Origin: Pseudomonas cichorii
GTDB lineage: Bacteria; Pseudomonadota; Gammaproteobacteria; Pseudomonadales; Pseudomonadaceae
Length of the DNA stretch: 64,000 nucleotides
Direction of reading: 5' to 3'
Assembly (NCBI RefSeq): GCF_003700275.1
Contig: NZ_RBRE01000060.1
Coordinates: 48,395-112,394 of the forward strand
Shown: one piece after another, positions 35,615 to 43,228 of the stretch
Numbering within the stretch: the first letter of the stretch is position 1
Layout: the number at the start of each line of letters is the position of its first letter
Notes under the pieces: model-generated
What the model was told of the DNA's origin: nothing
Seen by the model: the letters and a program-made list of their open reading frames with translations, nothing else
Databases searched by the model: none
Made by a program: the position numbers and the translations under genes

Positions 35615-35629
35615 GATGATGCTCCTGAA

Positions 35630-36313
35630 TCAGTACGCGGAAGCGTTATCGACTTTGAAGTTGTAGAGCTGGCGGGCCGAGCCGTAGCGTTTGAAGTCCG
35701 CCGCCTTTTCGTTGAAACCGGCGCGATTGAGCAGTTCCTGCAGCTCTTCCAGATGCTCGGCGCGCATCTCTTTTTCGATGCAGTCCGAGCCCAGCGACTC
35801 AACGCTGCCCTTGACGAAAATTCTGGTCTCATAAAGCGAATCGCCCAGCGCATCACCGGCGTCACCGCAGACCACCAGACGTCCGGCCTGACCCATGAAG
35901 CAGCTCATGTGACCGATGCTGCCACCGACCACGATGTCGATACCTTTCATGGAAATGCCGCAACGGGCGCCTGCGTCACCCTCGATCACCAACAGCCCGC
36001 CATGGGCCGTGGCTCCGGCCGCCTGGGAAGCGCTGCCCTTGACCCGGACATAGCCGGACATCATGTTCTCGGCGCAGCCCACACCCACGTTGCCGTGCAC
36101 GGTGATCGACGCTTTCTGGTTCATGCCCGCACAGTAGTAACCGGCGTGTCCCTGGATATCCACGGACACTGCTTCATTGACGCCCACCGCCAGGTTGTGC
36201 GCGCCATTGGGATGAGTCACGACCCACTCGCGCTCTTCGACGGATAGGGCCTGATCATGCAAGGCCTGATTCAGCTCACGCACCGTGGCGCTGGACAGAT
36301 CGATGGTCTTCAT
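35630..36313 (-). CDS. mgsB: N-methylglutamate synthase subunit B (GltB C-terminal / FwdC-like beta-helix)
   Basis: 227 residues forming the right-handed beta-helix seen at the C-terminus of glutamate synthase, with GXXGXXXG turns (GHAGYYCAGMNQKASITVHGNVGVG, GDAGARCGISMKGID, GSIGHMSCFMGQAGRLVVCGDAGDALG). Its start overlaps the stop of mgsA by 4 bases (ATGA-type). It is a structural/assembly subunit of the three-part synthase. Confidence 0.85.
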   Translation of the reverse strand: MKTIDLSSATVRELNQALHDQALSVEEREWVVTHPNGAHNLAVGVNEAVSVDIQGHAGYYCAGMNQKASITVHGNVGVGCAENMMSGYVRVKGSASQAAGATAHGGLLVIEGDAGARCGISMKGIDIVVGGSIGHMSCFMGQAGRLVVCGDAGDALGDSLYETRIFVKGSVESLGSDCIEKEMRAEHLEELQELLNRAGFNEKAADFKRYGSARQLYNFKVDNASAY

Positions 36314-37230
36314 GGGCGTGCTCCTTGAGTCGACTCGCGTTCCCAGATGTACATGGTGGCGGGAACGGGTTCCCAGACTTTGGCCTTCTCGATACCCGGC
36401 AGGCTGGACAGCGCCTGGTATTCGGAAGCCATGGCGACGTAATCATCGGTTTCCGCGAGGATCGCGGGTTTGCAGGCAATCGGATCGCGAATCACCGCAA
36501 AGCCATTGCGCGTACCGATGGCAAAGGTAAAGAAGCCGTCGAGGTCTTCCAGGGATTTGTCCAGAGCCTGCTTGAGGGTGTCGCCCTGTTGCAGGCGCCA
36601 GGTCAGGTAACCGGCCGCCACTTCGGTGTCGTTCTCGGTCTCGAAAGTGATGCCTTCACGGCGCAGGTTCTGGCGCAGCCGCGAGTGATTGGACAGCGAG
36701 CCGTTATGCACCAGGCACAGGTCCGCGCCGGTGGAAAACGGGTGACTGCCTTCCATGGTCACCGCACTTTCGGTAGCCATGCGGGTGTGGCCAATGATGT
36801 GGCTGCCTTTCATCGAGCCCAGACCGAAGCGCCGGGAAATCTCTCTTGGCAAGCCCATGCCCTTGAGAATCTCGATGCTCTGCCCGGCACTCATGATCCG
36901 CACGGAAGGCGCAAGCTCGGCAAGCGCGGCACGTACAGGCGCTTCTTCGGCCTTGATCTTCAGCACGATGGCGCTGGCGTTCTGAAACCAGTCCAGAGAC
37001 GCGCCCAGCTTGCCTTCCAGCGCGGCAACCAGCGCCTTGAAGTCATAATCTTCGGTAGTGGCCTGCAGGGTCAGCTTGAGCCAGCCATCAGCCACTTCAT
37101 CGCCATAGATGGCAAAACCGGCGCTATCGGGACCACGATCGGTCATCGCTTCGAGCATCGGCTCGAACAGCTTCCCGAGCTGGGATTCCAGCGCCGGATT
37201 TTTCAGATACAAACCAACAATTCCGCACAT
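36310..37230 (-). CDS. mgsA: N-methylglutamate synthase subunit A (class II glutamine amidotransferase)
   Basis: 306 residues starting MCGIVGLY, which places the Ntn nucleophile at C2 after Met removal. The class II motifs GHTRMATES and HNGSLSNH are present. In glutamate synthase this domain frees ammonia from glutamine; here it should release methylamine from gamma-glutamylmethylamide. It is the first of three coupled genes, 135 bases downstream of gmaS, with a palindromic element in that gap. Confidence 0.87.
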   Translation of the reverse strand: MCGIVGLYLKNPALESQLGKLFEPMLEAMTDRGPDSAGFAIYGDEVADGWLKLTLQATTEDYDFKALVAALEGKLGASLDWFQNASAIVLKIKAEEAPVRAALAELAPSVRIMSAGQSIEILKGMGLPREISRRFGLGSMKGSHIIGHTRMATESAVTMEGSHPFSTGADLCLVHNGSLSNHSRLRQNLRREGITFETENDTEVAAGYLTWRLQQGDTLKQALDKSLEDLDGFFTFAIGTRNGFAVIRDPIACKPAILAETDDYVAMASEYQALSSLPGIEKAKVWEPVPATMYIWERESTQGARP

Positions 37231-37272
37231 GGGGAGGCCTCACTTTGTTCGGCAGCGGCAAGTTGCAAGCTT

Positions 37273-37340
37273 CAAGCTGCAAGATGGCTGCGTTGGTACT
37301 GATTTTTGTGGACGCCACGAGCTGCTTTCTCTTGCAGCTT
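37273..37340. repeat. Extragenic inverted repeat (CAAGCTGCAAGA class)
   Basis: CAAGCTGCAAGA (37273-37284) and its exact complement TCTTGCAGCTTG (37329-37340) flank a 44-base centre. A further AGTTGCAAGCTTCAAGCT run precedes the left arm. This Pseudomonas repeat type (AAGCTTGCAGCTT) is common between genes. It sits between gmaS and mgsA. Confidence 0.65.
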
Positions 37341-37365
37341 GCAGCCAGAAACCTGCAGCTGGGTT

Positions 37366-38700
37366 TTAAAAAAACTCCGTATACCGCTTCACTTCCCAGT
37401 CACTCACATGGCGACTGTATTCCACCCACTCCATGCGCTTGAGCTTGATGAACTCGCTGACGATTTCGGGGCCAAGCACTTCGCTGAACAGCGGGTCGGC
37501 TTCCAGTGCGTCACAGGCTTCCTTGAGGGACTGCGGCAAAGTCTTGATGCCGCGTGCAGCGATTTCTTCAAGGCTCAGCTTGTAGAGGTTTTCGTTGCAG
37601 ACGGTGTCGATTTCCAGTTTGCGGTCGATGCCGTCCAGCCCCGCCGCGATGATCGCAGCGCTGACCAGGTACGGATTGCAACCGGCGTCCGGCAGGCGGA
37701 ATTCGAGGCGGCCATAAGGCACCCGAACCATGGCCGAGCGGTTGTTGGCGCCGAACGCGATAAAGGCGGGAGCCCAGGTCGCGCCGGAAAGTGAATTGCC
37801 CACTACCAGGCGCTTGTAGGAGTTGACTGTTGGTGCCGCGAAGGCACACAGCGCCGGACCATGGGCCAGCAGCCCGGCGGCAAAGTGATAAGCCATTTTC
37901 GACAGGCCCATGCCGCTCGGATCGCTGGCGTCATGGAACATGTTCTTGTTGGTCGCGCTGCTGATCGACAGGTGGAAATGCATGCCGTTGCCGGCGCGCT
38001 TGGGATCGGGCTTGGGCATGAACGAGCAGATCATGCCCATATCATTGGCGATCTCACCGGCAGCCATGCGGAAGAAGGTAAAACGATCCGCCGACTCCAT
38101 GGCATCGCTGTAGGTGTAATTGATCTCGAACTGACCGTTGGCGTCTTCATGATCGATCTGATAGATATCGAACCCCACCGGTTGCAACGCTTCGGTCAAA
38201 CGCTCCAGAAACTCGCGGGAACGTGACAGGCCCTTGTAGTCGTAGCACGGCTTGTCGAGGCTATCGCTGGTGTCCACCAGTTGCAGGCTGCCCATCGCGT
38301 CGCGCTTGAACAGGCTGAACTCGGGTTCCAGACCGGTATTGAGGGTCCAGCCCCGGTCACTCAGACGCTCGACCTGCTTCTGCAACACATAACGACTGTC
38401 ATAAGGCCAGGGTTTACCCTCGACATGACCGATGCACACCACCCGGCCATAGCCCGGCTGCCAGGGCACCGGCGTCAGGGAAGAGAGATCACCCTTGGCC
38501 ATGAAGTCCGGACCATGGGGCTCCATGCCCATGCCACAGATGGCGAAACCGGCAAAACCGGCGCCCTCTTCCGCCACCATTTGCAGGCCCGAGACCGGCA
38601 CCGACTTGGTCTTGGAAGAGCCATGGATGTCGACGAACTGAGCCAGCACGTACTTGATGCCATGCTCCTCGATCAGACGCTGTGTTTCTGTTGGCAACAT
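37366..38700 (-). CDS. gmaS: Gamma-glutamylmethylamide synthetase / type III glutamine synthetase-like (GmaS/GlnT)
   Basis: 444 residues from the ATG at 38700 with AGGAG upstream. The glutamine synthetase fold is clear: VDIHGSSKTKSVP, PEFSLFKRDAMG, QFEINYTYSDAMESADR, FMPKPDPKRAGNGMHFHLS and VNSYKRLV. In this genomic setting (mgsABC and a sarcosine-oxidase-like set) the product should be gamma-glutamylmethylamide from glutamate, methylamine and ATP. Sequence alone cannot exclude glutamine synthesis. It heads the minus-strand operon and its promoter region carries several TTCC-N5-GGAA sites. Confidence 0.85.
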   Translation of the reverse strand: MLPTETQRLIEEHGIKYVLAQFVDIHGSSKTKSVPVSGLQMVAEEGAGFAGFAICGMGMEPHGPDFMAKGDLSSLTPVPWQPGYGRVVCIGHVEGKPWPYDSRYVLQKQVERLSDRGWTLNTGLEPEFSLFKRDAMGSLQLVDTSDSLDKPCYDYKGLSRSREFLERLTEALQPVGFDIYQIDHEDANGQFEINYTYSDAMESADRFTFFRMAAGEIANDMGMICSFMPKPDPKRAGNGMHFHLSISSATNKNMFHDASDPSGMGLSKMAYHFAAGLLAHGPALCAFAAPTVNSYKRLVVGNSLSGATWAPAFIAFGANNRSAMVRVPYGRLEFRLPDAGCNPYLVSAAIIAAGLDGIDRKLEIDTVCNENLYKLSLEEIAARGIKTLPQSLKEACDALEADPLFSEVLGPEIVSEFIKLKRMEWVEYSRHVSDWEVKRYTEFF

Positions 38701-38772
38701 GAGACTTGTCTCCTGGCGAAAGCAAAACGTTGAGGTTGAGAACCGTTGTTTCACTGCCTGCCGGAATACTTA

Positions 38773-38805
38773 TTCCAAGCAGGAAACTTACTTTCCCTAC
38801 AGGAA
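38773..38805. promoter_or_regulatory. Paired TTCC-N5-GGAA operator candidates upstream of gmaS
   Basis: TTCCAAGCAGGAA (38773-38785) and TTCCCTACAGGAA (38793-38805) share TTCC-N5-GGAA and start 20 bases apart, about two helical turns. GGAATACTTATTCC (38763-38776) overlaps the first. They lie 73-105 bases upstream of the gmaS start. The same motif recurs at 38889 and 39823, so a shared regulator, most simply the XRE-cupin protein encoded between, is likely. Confidence 0.62.
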
Positions 38806-38888
38806 TGCAAAGCCCTTGCCAGTCTGGTATGCCAAAAGTCGAATTCATCCAGAGGCGGAATTTCCTCTGTATATATGGGAAACTCGTT

Positions 38889-38901
38889 TTCCTTGAGGGA
38901 A
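38889..38901. promoter_or_regulatory. TTCC-N5-GGAA operator candidate upstream of the XRE-cupin gene
   Basis: TTCCTTGAGGGAA, flanked on the left by GGAAACTCGTTTTCC (38878-38892), which repeats the design of GGAAACTTACTTTCC (38782-38796). It lies 89 bases before the XRE-cupin start and would allow autoregulation. Confidence 0.58.
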
Positions 38902-38989
38902 TAATCCGCCGCAGGACGTTGTGCGGAGGCTGACATCGCACATTCATGGTGCGAAATAAAAATTATTGAGCGGAAACCGTGCAAAGCCG

Positions 38990-39595
38990 ATGAATATGCC
39001 GAACGAACTACAGCCCAAGCTGAAGCTGGAGCAATATCTGGGCATCCAGATCAAGCGCCAGCGTCAGGCCCAGGAGTTGAAACTGGCCGATGTGGCGCGC
39101 ATCGCGGGCATCAGCCAGGGAATGCTGAGCAAGATCGAAAACGCCCAGGTGTCCACCAGCCTGGAAAACCTCAGCCGTCTTTGCGACGTGCTGGGCATGC
39201 CGATGTCCAAGCTGTTCAGCCAGTACGACCAGCAAGGCAGCAGCGCGCTGCTGGTCAAGGCCGACGAAGGGCTGGAAGTGGTCAGGCGCGGGACCGAGAA
39301 AGGCCACACCTATCACCTGCTCAACCATACCCGCGGGCCCAAGAAAAGTTTCGAGGCCTATATGGTGTCGATGGACGATGCCAGCGAAGAATTCCCAACC
39401 TTTTCCCATCCCGGCACCGAGTTCCTGCACCTGCTGGAAGGTGAGCTGATCTACCGGCATGGCAACCAGCTCTATCGTCTGGAAGCCGGTGACAGCCTGA
39501 CCTTCGACGGCGAAATTCCCCATGGCCCGGAGCAACTGGTGCAAGTGCCGATCCGCATGCTGTCGATCATGAATTATGGGGCGCAGGGCGAGTGA
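38990..39595 (+). CDS. XRE-cupin transcriptional regulator
   Basis: 201 residues from the ATG at 38990. The XRE helix-turn-helix spans about 17-72 (RQAQELKLADVARIAGISQGMLSKIENAQVSTSLENLSRLCDVLG) and the cupin sensor about 115-195 (FSHPGTEFLHLLEGELIYRHG, LEAGDSLTFDGEIPHGPEQL). This family controls amine and polyamine catabolism in Pseudomonas. It is divergent from gmaS and codirectional with purU, both of whose upstream regions carry TTCC-N5-GGAA dyads. It is the likely local regulator of methylamine use. Confidence 0.88.
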   Translation: MNMPNELQPKLKLEQYLGIQIKRQRQAQELKLADVARIAGISQGMLSKIENAQVSTSLENLSRLCDVLGMPMSKLFSQYDQQGSSALLVKADEGLEVVRRGTEKGHTYHLLNHTRGPKKSFEAYMVSMDDASEEFPTFSHPGTEFLHLLEGELIYRHGNQLYRLEAGDSLTFDGEIPHGPEQLVQVPIRMLSIMNYGAQGE

Positions 39596-39615
39596 TCCTG
39601 TAAGTCTTGCGTTTT

Positions 39616-39710
39616 TTCGCGAATGAATTGGCTCCTACCGACTCCTGATAGTCATGGGTTGGTGGTTGCAGGGCCGCAACGGCCCGCGCAGGAGCGAATT
39701 CATTCGCGAA
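39616..39710. repeat. REP-type inverted repeat (TTCGCGAATGAATT class)
   Basis: TTCGCGAATGAATTGGCTCCT begins at 39616 and ends at 39636; its near-exact complement occupies 39690-39710 (AGGAGC...TTCGCGAA). A 53-base centre contains a further CGCAACGGCCCGCGC stretch. It fills much of the 322-base gap between the XRE-cupin gene and purU, and could act as a transcript barrier. Confidence 0.72.
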
Positions 39711-39738
39711 GCCGTTCTCTTCATTCCCCCTCAAAAAT

Positions 39739-39835
39739 TTCCCTCCAGTAAAAAAAGTTTCCAGAAACCGCTGGACGCTGCCCCCTTCTTTCACCTATAA
39801 AACGCAAATTGTGAATATTTAATTCCTGATAGGAA
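39739..39835. promoter_or_regulatory. Operator candidates upstream of purU (one perfect, one degenerate TTCC-N5-GGAA)
   Basis: The perfect dyad AATTCCTGATAGGAATT (39821-39837) contains TTCC-TGATA-GGAA, 83 bases before the purU start. TTCCCTCCAGTAA (39739-39751) matches at 7 of 8 motif positions. Both share the pattern seen at 38773, 38793 and 38889. Confidence 0.58.
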
Positions 39836-39917
39836 TTTTTATTCACCCATAAAAATGTGTTTTACCCCCGAATCTTTCGCCCTGCGCTGAGCTGCCGCCA
39901 TTTCCAGAGGACAAGCC

Positions 39918-40784
39918 ATGCAACACGAAAAGAACCATTTCATCCTGAAGATCAGCTGCCCGGCGACCTCCGGCATTGTTGCGGCGGTGACTTCCTATCT
40001 GGCCGACAACCAGTGCTACATCGGGGAAATGGCCCAGTTCGATGATGAGTTCAGCGGCAAATTCTTCATGCGCGCGGTATTTCGTTTCAATGCTGGTCAT
40101 GACGGCGATATCCAGCAGCTCAAGGATGGTTTCGATGCCGTCGCCAGCGACTTTTCCATGCAGTGGGAGCTGCACGACACTCGCCAGCCCATGCGGGTGC
40201 TGCTGATGGTCAGCAAGTTCGACCACTGCCTGACCGACCTTCTGTACCGCTATCACAAAGGCGAGATGGAGATGACCATCACCGCCATCGTCTCCAATCA
40301 CCTGGACCTGCGGCCGATGGCCGAACGCGAGGGCATTCGTTTCATCTACCTGCCGGTCACGAAGGAAACCAAGGCCCAGCAGGAAGCCGCGCTGATGAAG
40401 GTGGTCGATGAAACCGGCACCGAACTGGTAGTGCTCGCCCGCTACATGCAGATTCTCTCCGATGACCTGTGCCAGCAACTTTCGGGCCGGGCGATCAATA
40501 TTCACCATTCCTTTCTGCCCGGTTTCAAGGGCGCCAAGCCTTATCACCAGGCTTACGAACGTGGCGTGAAGCTGATCGGCGCCACTGCGCATTACGTCAC
40601 CAGCGACCTGGACGAAGGCCCGATCATCGAGCAGGAAGTGCAGCGCGTCGATCACGTCTACCTGCCCGAGGACCTGGTGGCCGCAGGCCGTAATAACGAA
40701 ACCATTGCGTTGTCCAGGGCGGTGAAATACCACCTTGAGCATCGCGTGTTCCTCAACACCGACAGAACGGTGATCTTCCGGTGA
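39918..40784 (+). CDS. purU: Formyltetrahydrofolate deformylase
   Basis: 288 residues. N-terminal ACT domain (about 1-85; FILKISCPATSGIVAAVTSYL) and C-terminal formyl-transferase-like domain with INIHHSFLPGFKGAKPYHQAYERG and HYVTSDLDEGPIIEQ, holding the catalytic His and Asp. It hydrolyses 10-formyl-THF to formate and THF. The gene overlaps folD by 4 bases and precedes the dehydrogenase subunits that release the methyl group as formaldehyde/methylene-THF. It therefore clears C1 units from methylamine. Confidence 0.92.
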   Translation: MQHEKNHFILKISCPATSGIVAAVTSYLADNQCYIGEMAQFDDEFSGKFFMRAVFRFNAGHDGDIQQLKDGFDAVASDFSMQWELHDTRQPMRVLLMVSKFDHCLTDLLYRYHKGEMEMTITAIVSNHLDLRPMAEREGIRFIYLPVTKETKAQQEAALMKVVDETGTELVVLARYMQILSDDLCQQLSGRAINIHHSFLPGFKGAKPYHQAYERGVKLIGATAHYVTSDLDEGPIIEQEVQRVDHVYLPEDLVAAGRNNETIALSRAVKYHLEHRVFLNTDRTVIFR

Positions 40785-41686
40785 ACACTTCAAAAGTGAT
40801 TGATGGCAAGGCGGCAGCCGGGCGTGTGCTGCAGCAGGTCAAAGCCGATGTGCAGCGCCTCAAAAGCGAAGGCATCGAGCCTGCGCTGGCGGTGATTCTG
40901 GTGGGTGAAGACCCGGCCAGTCAGGTCTATGTGCGCAACAAGATCCTGCGCGCCGAGGAAGCCGGAATCCATTCGCTGGAATACCGTTTGCCCGCCGACA
41001 GTTCCCAGGCCCGCTTGCTGGCTCTGATCGCCGAGCTCAATGCCGAGCCGAAGGTCAACGGCATTCTGTTGCAACTGCCGCTGCCGGCGCATATCGAAGA
41101 AACCCGCGCCTTGCAGGCCATCGATCCCGCCAAGGATGTGGACGGTTTTCACAGTGAAAACGTCGGCGGCCTGAGTCAGGGTCGCGATGTCCTGACGCCT
41201 TGCACGCCCAGTGGCTGCATGCAGTTGCTGGAGGAAGCCTGCGGCGATCTGACCGGCAAGCATGCGGTGGTGATCGGCCGTTCCAATATCGTTGGCAAAC
41301 CCATGGCTGCCCTGCTGCTCAAGGCTCATTGCTCGGTGACCGTGGTGCATTCGCGCAGCGTCGACGCCAAGGCCTTGTGCCAGTTGGCCGATATCGTGGT
41401 CGCCGCAGTCGGTCGTCCACGCATGATCGATGCCGGCTGGCTCAAGCCTGGCGCCGTGGTGATCGACGTTGGCATCAATCGTATTCAGGACAACGACCGC
41501 AGCCGCCTGGTCGGCGATGTGGATTTCGACAGTGCCTTGCCTCAGGTATCGGCCATTACCCCGGTGCCCGGCGGCGTCGGCCCAATGACCATTGCCTTTC
41601 TGATGAAAAACACCGTGACCGCTGCCCGGCAGCAGGCCCAAGCGCAACGTAGCCAATCGGAGGCCGTATGCCTTTCAATCTATTGA
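40781..41686 (+). CDS. folD: Methylene-THF dehydrogenase / methenyl-THF cyclohydrolase
   Basis: 301 residues from a GTG inside the purU stop (GTGA). Family signatures are YVRNKILRAEEAGI (catalytic Lys region), GILLQLPLPAHI, PAKDVDGFHSENVG, TPCTPSGCMQLLEE and VIGRSNIVGKPMAALLL, with PVPGGVGPMTIAFLMKN at the end. Probably a second folD dedicated to C1 units from methylamine. Its 3' end overlaps the next gene by 19 bases. Confidence 0.92.
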   Translation: MNTSKVIDGKAAAGRVLQQVKADVQRLKSEGIEPALAVILVGEDPASQVYVRNKILRAEEAGIHSLEYRLPADSSQARLLALIAELNAEPKVNGILLQLPLPAHIEETRALQAIDPAKDVDGFHSENVGGLSQGRDVLTPCTPSGCMQLLEEACGDLTGKHAVVIGRSNIVGKPMAALLLKAHCSVTVVHSRSVDAKALCQLADIVVAAVGRPRMIDAGWLKPGAVVIDVGINRIQDNDRSRLVGDVDFDSALPQVSAITPVPGGVGPMTIAFLMKNTVTAARQQAQAQRSQSEAVCLSIY

Positions 41687-42909
41687 AGTACGGGCTTAGC
41701 TCGGAGTATCCGGTCGAGGTGGATCTGCCCGCCCCCAAGGAACTCAAATCGTCCTATGACGTGGTCATTATCGGTGGCGGCGGCCACGCGCTGTCCACGG
41801 CCTACTACCTGTCCCGATACCACGGCATCACCAATATCGCCGTACTGGAAAAAGGCTATCTGGGCGGGGGCAATACCGCGCGCAACACGGCGGTGATCCG
41901 CTCCAACTACCTCACCAGCGAAGGCGTCCGGTTCTATGCCGAGTCGGTGAAGATGTTCCAGAGCCTGTCCAACGAATTCGACTTCAACATCATGTATTCC
42001 GAACGCGGTCAGTTGACGCTGGCGCACACCGACGCAACGGTGCGCTCGTTTCGCCAGCGGGCCGAGGTCAACAAGCACTTCGGTGGCCGCACCGAAATGA
42101 TCGACCGCCAGCAGATTCGCGAACTGGTGCCGTCGCTCAACCTGGACCCCGGCCACCTGCCAGTGCTCGCCGGTTTGTGGCATATCGACGGCGGCACCGC
42201 CCGGCATGATGCCGTGGCCTGGGGCTATGCCAAGCAGGCTGCCAAACGCGGTGTGGAAATTCATCAGCTCACCGAGGTTCAGGAGCTGATCATCGATAAC
42301 GGCACCATCACTGCAGTGAAGACCAATCGCGGCACCATCAAGTGTGGCTGCGCGGTACAGGCGGTTGCGGGCATGAGTTCGCAACTGATGAAAAAGGCCG
42401 GGATTCGCTCGCCGATCCAGACCTTCCCGCTGCAAGCCATGGTTACCCAGCCGTTCAAGCCGTTTCTCGATCCGCTGGTGAGCTCGTCGGCCCTGCATTG
42501 CTATGTACAGCAGACCAGCCGCGGCGAAGTGGTATTTGGCGGCGGCTCTGATCCGTACCCGCTGTTCAATACCCGCTCCACGCTGGATTTGAAGGAAAGC
42601 CTGCTGGCTCACGCCATCGAAATGTTCCCGTTTCTGGCCAACGCCAAACTAATGCGTCAATGGGCCGGGATCACCGACATGACGCCGGACTACAGCCCGA
42701 TCATGGGGCTGTCGCCGGTGAAGAATTACTACCTCGACGCTGGCTGGGGCACCTGGGGCTTCAAGGCCACGCCCATCTGCGGCAAGACCATGGCCGAACT
42801 GGTGGCCAGCGGCGGCAAGGTGCCGGACCTGATCAAACCCTTTGCTCTGGAACGTTTCTCGACCTTCCGGCAAGTCAACGAAATGGGCGCCACAGCAGCC
42901 AGCCACTGA
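41668..42909 (+). CDS. soxB: Sarcosine oxidase beta-like subunit (N-methylglutamate dehydrogenase MgdA)
   Basis: 413-residue flavoprotein. FAD-binding GGGGHALSTAYYLSRYHG near residue 35, then the SoxB outline (EKGYLGGGNTARNTAVIRSNY, GGTARHDAVAWGYAKQAAKRGVEIHQLTEV, GGGSDPYPLFNTRSTLDL). In the N-methylglutamate pathway this subunit oxidises N-methylglutamate to glutamate. The linked gmaS and mgs genes favour that substrate over sarcosine. GGAGG lies just before the ATG, inside folD. Confidence 0.87.
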   Translation: MPFNLLKYGLSSEYPVEVDLPAPKELKSSYDVVIIGGGGHALSTAYYLSRYHGITNIAVLEKGYLGGGNTARNTAVIRSNYLTSEGVRFYAESVKMFQSLSNEFDFNIMYSERGQLTLAHTDATVRSFRQRAEVNKHFGGRTEMIDRQQIRELVPSLNLDPGHLPVLAGLWHIDGGTARHDAVAWGYAKQAAKRGVEIHQLTEVQELIIDNGTITAVKTNRGTIKCGCAVQAVAGMSSQLMKKAGIRSPIQTFPLQAMVTQPFKPFLDPLVSSSALHCYVQQTSRGEVVFGGGSDPYPLFNTRSTLDLKESLLAHAIEMFPFLANAKLMRQWAGITDMTPDYSPIMGLSPVKNYYLDAGWGTWGFKATPICGKTMAELVASGGKVPDLIKPFALERFSTFRQVNEMGATAASH

Positions 42910-42922
42910 CGGAGAGCGAAAC

Positions 42923-43228
42923 ATGAAAGTCATGACATGCCCGCTCAACGGGCCGCGCAATATCAGCGAATTCACCTACGGCGGCGAGTTCAAGCACATG
43001 CCCGACCCGCAGACCTGCAGCGATGCCGAGTGGGCCGATTACGTCTTCAACAGTGAGGACACCCTTGGCGTGGTGCGCGAGTGGTGGATGCACAACCCGT
43101 CCAGCTACTGGTTTCTGGTCGAACGGCATACCGCCAGCGACGAAATCATCCGCACTTTCGATCCACGGGAAATCTTTACCGTCCGTATCGACTTCAGCCC
43201 TGCCCCGTCCAAGGAGATCGCAGGATGA
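42923..43228 (+). CDS. soxD: Sarcosine oxidase delta-like subunit (MgdB)
   Basis: 101 residues (MKVMTCPLNGPRNISEFTYGGE). SoxD normally binds zinc through a CPxCG knuckle; here the second Cys is N9 (TCPLNG), so that ligand is lost. The C-terminal part (NPSSYWFLVERHTASDEIIRTFDPREIF) matches the family. It is 13 bases after soxB and overlaps soxA by 4. Confidence 0.85.
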   Translation: MKVMTCPLNGPRNISEFTYGGEFKHMPDPQTCSDAEWADYVFNSEDTLGVVREWWMHNPSSYWFLVERHTASDEIIRTFDPREIFTVRIDFSPAPSKEIAG

